Assembly: GCA_039602395.1 (NCBI GenBank)
Contig: JBCNJP010000010.1
Coordinates: 35,118,590-35,182,589, forward strand
DNA: 64,000 nt
Source of the DNA: Deinandra increscens subsp. villosa
Taxonomy: Eukaryota > Streptophyta > Magnoliopsida > Asterales > Asteraceae
Direction of reading: 5' to 3'
A model generated the notes under the pieces. That model had not been told where the DNA came from. It made no database searches and saw only the letters and a list, made by a program, of their open reading frames with translations. Positions 45,528-55,321 of the stretch are shown here, one piece after another; position 1 is the stretch's first letter; each line of letters begins with the position of its first letter. The position numbers and the translations under genes were made by a program.

Positions 45528-47836
45528 TTGAGAATGTACTCAAAAGAAAGAGAGGACCAACAAAAATGGCAAAAATTTGGGTCCAAGAAAAAGGAGATCG
45601 AATTCCTATTTTAGTTAATGAACGTGGGCAACCTATTGATGACAAAAGTAGTCAGTTGAACCATTTCATGGGAACCCTTTCAAGGAGTGGAAAGTATTGT
45701 CCGGTGCACAAACCGTGGAATAAAGTTGACAAGACCAAAAAGCAAAAATTGCTTGAATTCTTAAAGGTATATACATAATTCATAATAATTGTATGTTTAT
45801 TAGTAAAGTGTTTATTTCTCATATAGCAAGTTGTTTCATTTTTAGACAAAGTTTGATTTTCCAAAAACCGCGGAAGCCTGGATCTTGAAATCATTTGGGC
45901 ATAAGGTGAAGAATTGGAGGGCAAGAGTTAAGAAACACAACCATGATCCATCCTTGTCAGTTCAAGAGCAAATAAAAGCTAAGCCAAAAGAAATTCAAAA
46001 AAAACAATGAAAGAGACTTGTCAAATATTGGAATAACGAAAAGACTATGGTATGAAATAGTTTTACACTTTAAACAACATTAATTTATTTCTCACTCTGA
46101 TTTTTCACTTCTATACTTAAGAGGGCTAGTGAAAAAAATAAGGCTAATCGAGAAAAAAGGAAGATGGTGCAAGTGACTGGTAAAAAGAGTTATGCTCGAG
46201 TACGTGAAGATTTAAAGGTAATTGAATAAGACAAATTAAGTGTTAATATGGTATATCGATATTTGTTGCTAACAGTTGTATATTTTTGTTATAACAGGCA
46301 TCTTTGGGACAAGAACCAAGTCGATTGGAGTTGTTTCGTAAATGTTTTTCTAAAGATGGCAAAACAAAAAATTTGGAAGCTAAAAATGCAATTGTAAGTA
46401 ACAAGCTTATATATTTTCACATACATATATTTTTTTAATACATAAACATATTAGCTTTTCTGTAGTAACTATATACATAATTCTTATCATGATTTTATAT
46501 GCTTTCTTCTTATAGTTAGGGTAGAATTAAGAAATCTATAGTTTTACATATTTTGTATATATAACAGCAACAGATGGAAAAACTTAAATCTTTACTTCCC
46601 GAGGGCTCAGTTGACAAACCTGGACCAAATGATATTTTTTCAAAAGTAATGGGTGAAGGCCAAAATGGAGACATGTTTGGTCTAGGTGTTCGTGCTTCTT
46701 GTCGTAGAGAGAACATCGAATTAAGGTCTCAGGTTGAAGAACTTGGTCATACAGTCGCCCAGTTAAGAGCAGAAAAAAATGGGTCACTGAATCATTCTAG
46801 TGTTCCAACTTCTACATCACAACATCCCACTGTTGTAGCCAATGGACCTCAATGTTTACGGGTACGTTTCTATTGAGTATGTTACTTATGTTATCTCTAT
46901 ATTTTTATAGCAATATTTACACTACTTATGTGATGCATGCATTAAAATAACTATTTACATTATCTCTATATGTTACTTACTGTGTTGACTTAATTTCTTA
47001 CAACGAGTATGCTATAATATAATATATATTAATATTAACATTGGTAGAACTAGTGAACCAAATCAGATTGTGTACAATGCATCATCTTATCAGGTTTTTT
47101 GCTAAACTTTTTATGCTCTTTTTTTAAATAAATGTTTACATTACTTATGTTTTGTTTTTTTGTTTTTTTTTTGATAATGTTTGTCAAATTGAAATCTAGG
47201 TTGGAGATGAAGTTTTCCTTAAAAGCATTTCAAACTCAGAGACTGTAGCCAGAGGAATGGTAAATAGTTTAGATCCAAATCAAAAAGTTGGGGGCACAGA
47301 GATTGGGCGCGATTGGTGTGAGGTAAATATTCAAGTAGCTGTGAAAGGAGATGAAAATTTGGTTAGACCATATGGGTCATTGGACACAATCCAAGCTGCT
47401 ATTGGTGCATCTATAGCATGGCCATGTTCTTTCATTTCGGTATGTCATTATTGTTAAACCTGTAATATATTATTAAGTTTATAACAAACTTTAAGCTTAT
47501 ATATGGATGATTGATTTGTAGGTGGTTTGTGACGAGTGAGAATGATGAATGATGACTGAAGACTATATTCTTCTAGTGTCTTTCATTACTTTAAGTTTAA
47601 TGTTAGGATCTTGGATGATAATATTATAACTTATTTTGGTTTAATGCTTTTGTTATCGAAATGACTTATTTCAGTGATAATTAAACTTTATTTATTCCAT
47701 TAGTTGAAGTTCATCTATCGATAAGTTGATGGTATCTTATTTGTATTTATGAATCATGTTTAATGAGAACTTTTTTAAGGATGTTGGTAATCGTCCTTAA
47801 AATAGGTATGCTCAATGCATTTTAAAACCTTACAAA

Positions 47837-48046
47837 GTGTCCTATTTTGTGGTTTATTAGGACGCTGTAACGTGTCCTATTTTGTAGTTTATTAGGACGC
47901 TATAACGTGTCCTATTTTGTGGTTTATTAGGACGCTCTAACGTGTCCCATTTTGTGGTTTATTAGGACGCTATAACGTGTCCTATTTTGTGGTTTATTAG
48001 GACGCTCTAACGTGTCCCATTTTGTGGTTTATTAGGACGCTCTAAG
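47837..48046 (+). repeat. 35-bp tandem array, six units, CACTA right end
   Basis: Units read GTGTCCTATTTTGTGGTTTA then TTAGGACGCTNTAAC, exactly 35 bp each with 1-3 differences. Units 3-4 and 5-6 alternate in the same way (GTGTCCT/GTGTCCC). The GTCC...GGAC core is inverted within each unit and matches the TAGGAC words of the left subterminal region. Confidence 0.9.
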
Positions 48047-48157
48047 TTTATAGGACCCCTTTAGAAAGGACACTTTTATTAGTGGTCCTATTATCTCATG
48101 CGTCCTATAAAATAAAATTTTAGGACCTTTTTAGGTGTCCTATCAAGCTACTTTTGT

Positions 48158-51100
48158 ATCCAGGAGGAAGGTGACAAGCTTCTCAAAATCAAGATGATTA
48201 GAGAAGTCAAATATCCTTGGTGGCTAGCAAATGTGGTGGTGGTCCAGAAGAAGAATGGAAAGTGGAGAGTTTGTGTCGATTACACAGACTTGAACAAAGC
48301 CTATCCTAAGGATCCATTTCCACTTCCCCATATTGATGCTATGGTGGATGCCACGGCTGGTCACGAGATGCTCACCTTCATGGATGCTTCAGCAGGATTC
48401 CAACAAATTCAGATGGAACCATGCGATCAGGAGCATACGGCATTCATGACTCCAACAGGTATATATTGTTACACTGCTATGCCCTTTGCTTTAAGGAATG
48501 CAGGTGCCACCTACCAGAGGCTCGTCAATATGATGTTCAAAGAGCAACCGGGGGACACGATGGAAGTCTACATAGATGACATGGTGGTGAAATCCAAGAA
48601 AGCTGAAGATCACGTCAGGGATCTCCAAACTGCCTTCGATATCCTTGATCACTATAACATGAAGCTCAACCCCTCCAAATGCCACTTTGGAGTGCGAGCT
48701 GGGAAATTCTTAGGATACATGGTTACCGAAAGAGGGATTGAAGCGAGCCTAGAGCAGATCAAGGCAATCCTAATTTGAAGTCCCCATCAAACGTAAAAGA
48801 AGTACAAAGGTTGACAGGAAGAATCGCAGCACTCAACAGGTTCATCTCAAGATTTTCAGAAAAAGTAAGGATTTCTATGATATCCTGAGAAAAAATAGGA
48901 AAATCGAGTGCACTGAGAAGCATGAAGAAGCCCTGAAGTGCCTGAAAGACTACCTGTCAGCAGCCCCGTTGCTAATGAAACCAGAAGATGGGGAGCCACT
49001 ATATTTATATCTCGCTACTTCCGGAAGCTCAATCAGTGCAGTTCTGGTAAAAGACCATCAAGGTCAGCAACATCCGGTATATTATGTAAGTAAAACTCTG
49101 CTAGACGCAGAATCCAGGTATTCTCACCTTGAAAAATTAATTCTAGCTCTTATAATGGCTTCCACTAAACTTAGACATTATTTTGAAACCCATACTATAA
49201 TTGTGATGTCTAACTATCCTATCAAGGCAGTTCTCAGGAAGCCGGAAATGTCAGGAAGGATGGCTAAGTGGGCAGTCAAGCTGAGTGCCTATGACATCAA
49301 ATATGAACCAAGAACATCAATCAAGTCCCAAGCCTTGGCTGACTTTGTGGCGGGTTTCAGCAGTGACGTTGAACCAGAAGTTGAGAAGGAAGTCCAACAG
49401 CTTGAGAAGCTCAAGGAAGACTGGATCCTCTACACTGACGGCTCCTCAAATGTCAGGGGAACAGGGTTGGGAATCCTGCTAAAATCGCCACAGGGGGACA
49501 TAATACCTCTATCCATATCCTGTGAATTCCAGGCTACTAACAATGAAGCTAAGTATGAAGCTTTAATTTCTGGATTACAGTTGGCCAGGGATATGGGAAT
49601 CCTATCCATACAAGTATTTATTGATTCTTTTCTATTGACTAACCAATTTAATGGTTCTTATGCAGTTAGAGGGGAGAATCTGATCAAGTATCTTGAAATT
49701 GTTAAGAAATTATCTCCATTTTTCGAAAATTTTAACAATTTCGCAGGTACCAAGAGAAGATAATGCAGAAGCCGATGCCTTGGCAAACTTGGCCTCATCA
49801 CTCAGGATCCCTAAGGATGTCAAGATTCCAATAACTCACGTCCTGACGCCAACGATAGCTCAACAGGAAGCTCAGGCTGTTGACAATAATGCAGGTGCAG
49901 ATGTTGAGAACCCAGAAGATGCTCACCAATCCTGGACTTACCCGATCAGGAAGTATCTCCAAGATGGGGAGATTCCCAAGGGCGAAAACCCCAGAGCTTT
50001 TCGCACAAAGGTGCCTAGAGAAGTCAGAAGCTCTTGAGGTGCTCGAAGACATCCATAGTGGAGATTGTGGGAACCATACCGGGGGCAGGGCACCGTTCTC
50101 TAAAGTTCTCAGATTCGGATATTATTTGCCAACTATGAAGAAGGACGCCACGAGCTTCTCACAGAAATACGATGCTATGGCCATGGGGATACTATAGGAT
50201 GCAGATGCTCAGCGGGTTGGTGGAGGATATGGCCATGGGGATACGATGCTTGTCAAAGGCATGGCAATATCCTCCACCAACCCGCTGAGCATCTGCATCA
50301 TATAGTATCCCCATGGCCATTCATGAAGTGGGGCATGGATATTGTGGGTAAGCTGCCAAAGGCTCCTGGAGGAAAGGTGTTTATGCTTCCTATGACGGAT
50401 TACTTCTCCAAATGGATTGAAGCAGAAGTCTATGTTCAAGTGAGAGAGAAGAAGTGATATCCTTCATCAAAAGGAATATCCTCGCCAGATTTGGGATTCC
50501 GGCATAAATCATATGCGACAATGGCTCCCAGTTTATAGGCAGAAGTACTACAATCTTTTGTGAAATCTGGGGCATCAAGCTGATCACTTCGACACATGTC
50601 CACCCTCAGGCTAACGGACATGCGGATTCCAGCAATAAGATCATCATCAACAACCTCAAGAAGAAGCTGGGCTCCAAGAAAGGGAAATGGGCTGAGGAGC
50701 TTCCGTTTGTTCTTTGAGCAGATAGAACCACACCTAAGGATGCTACTGGCCAAACACCATTCTCATTAGTGTTTAGGGCAGAAGCTGTGATCCCTACAGA
50801 GATGGTACTCCCAACAGCCAGAGTCAACTGCCAGGATCCTAAAACCAACAGCCAGAATCTCCTTCAGGATCTCAAAAGAGTTGAGGAGCTTAGAGACATG
50901 GCCAGAATCCGGATGGCATCTTATCAACAGCGGAAAGCAAAATCCTACAACAAGAATACCAGGCTAAGAAGATTCCAAGTAGGCGACTTAGTCTTAAGGA
51001 AGGCTATCAAGAATACTACCAATCCTGCCGATGGGAAGTTATCACCCAAGTGGGAGGGCCCTTACCTTATAGATTCTGAAGAAGGAAAGGGGGCATACCG

Positions 51101-51173
51101 TTTGGTTAATATGAAAGGAGAACCTCTACCAAGAGCTTGGAATGCTGTCCACCTTAAAGCATATTTTATGTAA
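48158..51173 (+). pseudogene. pol: Tat pol, second part (RT, RNase H, aRNase H, integrase)
   Basis: Resumes with IQEEGDKLLKIKMIREV. RT: WLANVVVVQKKNGKWRVCVD, MPFALRNAGATYQRLVNMMF, catalytic YIDD near residue 125. A 1-nt loss near 48770 turns ILNLKSP into a stop. RNase H: YLYLATSGSSISAVLVKDHQ. Archaeal-type RNase H: ILYTDGSSNVRGTGLGIL, NNEAKYEAL, FIDSFLLTNQ and, after a shift near 49746, NAEADALANLAS. The integrase zinc finger is destroyed by a 74-bp fold-back insertion (50177-50250), and its second Cys pair also has Cys to Tyr. The core has Asp in KWGMDIVGK and ICDNGSQFI, but GHADSSNK where GQAE...NK is usual, so catalytic Glu is Asp. Further stops lie in the core. The C-terminal domain (50769-51173) is open: FQVGDLVLRKAIK, KLSPKWEGPYLI, NAVHLKAYF. 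Confidence 0.85.
50177..50320 (+). repeat. 54-bp inverted repeat inside the integrase region
   Basis: Arms 50177-50230 and 50267-50320 are reverse complements with one mismatch, around a 36-bp loop. The right arm is the native pol sequence (HQPAEHLHHIVSPWP). The left arm lies in a 74-bp insert bordered by ATACGATGCT at 50167-50176 and 50241-50250. Confidence 0.92.
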
Positions 51174-51760
51174 GAATCTCATTGGAATCCTCCTAGAATC
51201 CCAAGGATCCTCACAGCCAAATACTACAAGGTACGTATTCCAACTCGAATACAAGACAAACTTCACAAGGATGCTGAGTTCCGAAATCAGGCCGAACCAG
51301 GAGTTCGGACATGGCCGAACCTTGGGCCGAACTTGAGGTTCGGACTAACGGGTTTGTCTAGTATAAATATGTGTTTCTATGTTGTATTCAGTAAGGATAA
51401 CAGTCTAAGCTTCCGTGTCAAATATTCTCTGTGTACTTTGTGGATCTCTGTGGTTAATACAAAGTTCATTTGTATTTACTCTCTGTGTTTTACACGTTTA
51501 TATTGATTTCGTTACGACTAAGTAGAAGATCCACACGCTCACGCACTTTCAAGCGGATACCACTCACACTCACAAAATACTCTCTGTAACACTTAGATTT
51601 CGATCACAATAGCTCAACACTTGTAATTCTTCGTTTCGTTATCAATAAAATTGACTAGGAGGCGGCTATTCGGCCGGCTCCCGAGGTTTTAATCCAGGAT
51701 TCCCAAAGGCAACTCGAAGGATTCTAGAGTTTTCCTCGCTAAATCATCGTGTCACCATCC
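51174..51760 (+). repeat. Probable 3' LTR region of the split Tat element
   Basis: Follows pol directly. It has a TATA-like AGTATAAATATG at about 51359 and an AATAAA-type CAATAAAATTG at about 51642, in the order expected of U3-R. The exact LTR ends could not be fixed, because no second copy is present for comparison. It contains three inexact TTCGGAC/GGCCGAAC words at about 51275-51345. Confidence 0.45.
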
Positions 51761-52042
51761 TAACTTGGATTACTTGCTCATTTGATCATTAAGCACTCTA
51801 CCTCACAATCTAAGTTTGGAATATGAAATTCCTTTGTGAATTTTTGACCAAAACACTATCTATCTAACAAAACTTCAGTCTTCAATTTGCCGCAAAGTTG
51901 CATCCAATCTTCAACTTGAAATCTTCTCAGAAATAGAGCCTGCATGGCTGGATCAATCTTGAACAATCTTTGAACTTTAAGATCCACTTGTGAAAGATAT
52001 TACATACTCCGCCATGCACCATGCTTGAGTCTTGTCACACTA
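51761..52042. other. Gene-free stretch
   Basis: No gene or element boundary recognised. Confidence 0.45.
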
Positions 52043-52310
52043 AAGACATAAACGCGGCTTTCTTTTTCTTTTGAAAAATAATTTAATCTTGGCCCAAAAC
52101 TTCCCTTCGAGAATCCAAGATATAGTTTTGAAAATTTGATTTTGTATCGTGTATCGATCGTTCGAAAACAAATAAGAGTATTGAAATGACAGAACTTGTT
52201 AACTCTTTCTAACGCGAACTATTTATATTAGTCAATGAAAGCAGCGTACCACATTATGTACAAGTTGGTACGTCGTACCAACTGGTACAGTGAACCATAT
52301 GGTACGGCCT
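52043..52310 (-). repeat. LTR-like piece with GTACCA words, related to 58807-58935
   Basis: 52043-52165 resembles 58807-58935 in the same orientation, sharing CTTCGAGAATCCAAGATATAG and the CGTGTATCGAT word. On the minus strand a TATA-like ATATAAATAG (about 52222) precedes it. A GTACCA/TGGTAC cluster (52236-52303) lies upstream of that. This fits an LTR remnant of the same Copia family as at 58-64 kb. Confidence 0.5.
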
Positions 52311-53235
52311 CTAATAGATGTTGACTACTTTGACTTACACAGATGCTCTAGACTAGATACAATACACGAGACACAACGTAACATAGGACTATACTCTAAC
52401 AACGATCTACGTGTCACGAGGTGATAACCAATTATTTACCAAGTTCGATTCATTTATCGAAAATCCGAATTTAATGTCGAATTAAATAGGTTATCAAATT
52501 TTATGAAGTCGTAAATAAAATTAGGACTTGTTATTTAATTGATCGAAAAATTAGTTTTATACAGGTAAAACTAAGTTTGGGTTTTAGTTGGTGCGTTAAT
52601 CAGAATTAAGACAAGCAACCAAAAGAAAAGCAAACACACATGCACATATTTATCCATACAGAGGTTTCTATATTGTCAGAGCCTATGACAATATCGAGGA
52701 AGGTCGAGGGACGTAAAAGTAAATCAACCACAAGGTAGAAAAACTCCCTGATCGATTTAGTTGTTCCCAGTTGCTTCAACAAGCTCTTGCTTGTCGTGAG
52801 GGATCTCGGTCTTGTTTCGGGTCCTTGCCATTTTTGAAAATCCTAAAAGGGGTAATCTCCATACGGGATTGTCGCATCTAGCTCGTCTCGTTCGTCCGAG
52901 CGAAGGTGGGCCATTAAAATAAAAATTAATCTATTTTAAAATTAAATACAACTTTGAACCCAATCAAAAGTGGGCCAATCCAAAACAAACAAATGGGCAT
53001 AATGGGCTAAACCATAACGACATTCATGACAAACCAAAAATAGGGTCGGGCCGAATAAGTGCGAAATATAATTCAATCAATTTTATTAAATCGAATAATG
53101 TTTAGTGAATCTAAATCGACTAAACATATTTAAACGGCGATTCATATTTATTTTGTGACTTTCGGGTTTAGAACCCCAGTTCGCGAAATGCACCGGTTTA
53201 AAATTGAACGGTTAGGGTTTGTGTGTGGTGATCAA
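52311..53235. other. Internal or flank remnant, no ORF
   Basis: No supportable coding sequence. It lies downstream of the Met-tRNA PBS in the minus orientation, so may be leader of a largely lost Copia element. Confidence 0.4.
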
Positions 53236-53248
53236 GGCTCTGATACCA
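53236..53248 (-). other. Copia-type PBS (initiator Met tRNA)
   Basis: TGGTATCAGAGCC on the minus strand, the classic PBS of plant Copia elements. It is preceded by ...AACCAACA plus a short spacer, so an LTR ends at about 53250. Confidence 0.75.
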
Positions 53249-53249
53249 C

Positions 53250-53976
53250 TGTTGGTTTACAACAATGGTATTTGGGTTCCCGGTAACGACAAAATTTTCG
53301 AATTAAATAATTATTTACGTCAAATAATTATTAAATCATTTACCGAGCAAATTAGTAAATTAAAATTAGATTAGTTAAATTAACTAGTAATTTAATATGC
53401 AGCGTAAAACGATTTAATTTACAAAACCTGATTACCAGTTTATTAACGTAAACCTAATCGCAACTGGATACGACAATCACCAATCGCGCAAACACTAGTT
53501 GCGTTAAAACAAAACGCAATAATCATAAAATAAATAAATTAAATAAATCTAAACTAACGACGAGTTTAGATATAGCTGAGCGGTGATTCAAACAAACGCT
53601 TGAGACACCGAAAGTCAATGGGTGACGCTAGGGTTTCGCAGGTCTGACTCGCCAGGCGAATCTGACAATCCTCACAACTTGCAAGAGCCACTGCGCGGCG
53701 AATCGCGCACCGGGAGAATCTAGCACGTCGGATCTGGCGCGATTAGAGTTTCGCAGACGATGAATGAACAAACCGTGTAACGGCAGTTCATGGTTGCGGG
53801 TGTCGGCGGGTAAGCCAGAGACAGCGAGGAGGTGGCCCGCGGTGGTGTCTAGGGAGACGAACAGCGGAGCGACGGCTCGGCTTGCAGCGGCGGCGGCGGC
53901 TGCTTGATTAGCGGCGGCGCCGGACGACGATAGCAGCGGAGGTGGTCCGATTCGGTGAGGCGTCATGGTGGCAGGG
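53250..53976 (-). repeat. LTR upstream of the Met-tRNA PBS
   Basis: On the + strand it starts TGTTGGTTTACAACAATGG, which gives a ...CA end before the PBS. The far end is not resolved; another LTR-like start (TGTCACACCCCC) lies at 53977. 53860-53950 is very GC-rich (GGCGGCGGCGGC), unlike its surroundings. Confidence 0.45.
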
Positions 53977-54630
53977 TGTCACACCCCCAAATAACCACTA
54001 ACGGAGTTTATACCGTTAAGGGGTGCGAGCAAACCAGGACCACAACCATTAGTTACAAATACTAAACGAATCAGAGTTAAGTCCAATGTTCATAAATAAA
54101 ACAGTTTTAAAAGTACAGGGTCTCGGCTTCCTTGCAACGAATCATTGGATAGAAGAAACCATGACAACAGGTGATCAGCGGATTAGAGTTCTCGCGATCG
54201 GATAAACCGGATCGCCGGAGGACAAAAGGCGACGAAGGCCTAGGGTGGTGGTCGACATCGGATCGAGAGAGGGAGGGAAGGGAGGCCGAAATCTTAATCA
54301 AAGGATTAGGGTTTTTGCCTCCTTAATCAGATATATATATATATCTGATTAATTATCTGATCAGTCCCTCGTCTTTGATCAAACCTTTTAATTTTTGCGA
54401 CTTACCATTTAACGTATTAAATCTTTTTTCGCTTGCCGATATTTAACGAATATTAGTTTAAATGACTGATTCGTTAATTTATCGCCTAGGATGTAAATAA
54501 TATTTAACGTCTCTGTCGCCAAATTAATCATCAGGATTAATTAGGATAAATGAATTAATATATTTACTAAAATGGTTAATATATAAATAAATAATTAATT
54601 CTTCTATGAATTTTCCGATTAGTTAGGTAA
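53977..54630 (+). repeat. LTR fragment opening TGTCACACCCCC
   Basis: The opening resembles the long LTRs at 18914 and the end of 27963. No matching end or duplication was found. It holds an ATATATATATAT run at about 54332. Confidence 0.35.
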
Positions 54631-54639
54631 GTGGACGTT

Positions 54640-55079
54640 GCCTTCTGAGACAACTACATATTAACTTACCTTTTGTTGAAGTTCTTTTGCAGATTCCGAA
54701 GTACACAAAATACATGAAAGACTTCCAGACTAACAACCGCAAGATCGTGGAACTCAACTCTGTTAGCCTAGGGGAAGAATTCTCTGCCATTCTCTCAAAC
54801 ACCATTCCCCGAAAGTAACTAGATCCTGGCAGCTTCACACTACCTTGTGTAGTAGGCAATATTGAGGTTTCAAATGCACTTGCTGACTTGGGGGCCAGCA
54901 TAAACCATATGCCATCATCCATGTTCAACAAACTGAACCTTGGTAAACCCACTCCCACCAGGATGAGCATCCAACTTGCAAACCGGTCAGTGAAGCACCG
55001 TTCCGGTATCACTGAGAACCTCTTAGTTCAGGTAGGAGAGTTCGTTTATCCTGCAGACTTTGTTATGTTGGACATGTGA
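54640..55079 (+). pseudogene. Athila-like protease relic
   Basis: Encodes IPKYTKYMKDFQTNNRKIVE and VSLGEEFSAILSNTIPRK, then stop, LDPGSFTLPCVVGNIEVSNA, DLGASINHMPSSMFNKLNLG and VGEFVYPADFVMLDM. This is the Gag-Pol link and protease of an Athila-type element, parallel to residues 140-270 of the intact Pol at 8984-13069, but diverged. An in-frame TAA (about 54818) and a TGA straight after the last Met break it. It lies in opposite orientation to the neighbouring minus-strand Copia relics. Confidence 0.8.
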
Positions 55080-55321
55080 AAAGACACGAGCCGATCTTAC
55101 TACTGCAATATCCTCACAACGTTATTAATCTCTTTCATTACTATCACTGCTTCTCCAGTTCGTTCATCATAGTACCACCATTTCAATGTCTTGATGAAAT
55201 TCTGCTCTAACTTCTACAGAGGGATCTTCTTTAGCTGTACTGGCTTCTTGTATTTCAACATAATCAGTGCCTTGCCAGTTTTTTAATAAACTTTTGTAAG
55301 ATGCTTTTCATACTTTGGCCT
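55080..55321. other. Gene-free stretch
   Basis: No feature recognised; probably decayed retroelement sequence. Confidence 0.4.

Larger units (their letters stand above)
42158..47539 (+). pseudogene. CACTA TnpA-like protein (plant Ptta/En/Spm transposase), 11 exons
   Basis: DNA-binding partner of TnpD. Exons read from splice sites: 42158-42445, 42524-42665, about 42737-42934, 43031-43150, 45528-45766, 45846-46049, 46122-46217, 46298-46393, 46568-46861, 47200-47439, 47522-47539. Exon 1 opens MEDKSKQDQSSSRHLNDYEQ and has a basic KAKKRKKKP patch; exons 3-4 are acidic. The Transposase_24-type core is in exons 5-8 (VENVLKRKRGPTKMAKIW, HFMGTLSRSGKYCPVHKPWN, WRARVKKHNHD, NREKRKMVQVTGKKSYARVR). Exon 9 has a coiled coil (LRSQVEELGHTVAQLRAEK). 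Exons 10-11 form the C-terminal domain (VGDEVFLKSISN, PYGSLDTIQAAIGASIAWPC) ending VVCDE. Two stops kill it: TAG 42623-42625 in exon 2, and TGA 46008-46010 where the family has Trp. A 2.4-kb intron follows exon 4. Confidence 0.8.
32070..48157. mobile_element. CACTA (En/Spm) DNA transposon with captured host exons
   Basis: About 16.1 kb. The left end is CACTACAACAAAAAGGGG, a typical CACTA terminus. TnpD-like (minus) and TnpA-like (plus) genes are arranged head to head, and subterminal repeats of TAGGAC-type words lie at both ends. The right end stops at GTCCTATCAAGCTACTTTTGT, so its last 7 bases (TGTAGTG expected) are missing, together with about 35 bp of the host pol. Both transposase genes carry stops or shifts. 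Host exons of a nitrilase-4-like and an epsin-like gene lie inside. Confidence 0.88.
29632..51173 (+). mobile_element. Tat-clade Ty3/gypsy element, pol split by a CACTA transposon
   Basis: Plus-strand gag-protease (29662-31803), start of RT (31804-32069), a 16-kb CACTA insertion, then RT, RNase H, archaeal-type RNase H and integrase (48158-51173). The two halves of pol fit end to end apart from about a dozen missing codons. No 5' LTR is seen left of 29632, where the LINE fragment abuts. A 3' LTR probably starts soon after 51173. Stops and shifts throughout pol make it dead. Confidence 0.85.

Noticed and set aside
47837..48046. CRISPR-like array
   Set aside because: Units are contiguous with no spacers, in plant DNA at a CACTA end; it is a subterminal tandem repeat.
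53628..53966. 112-codon minus-strand Ala-rich ORF
   Set aside because: It comes from a GCG/GCC-rich LTR stretch; composition alone explains the open frame.
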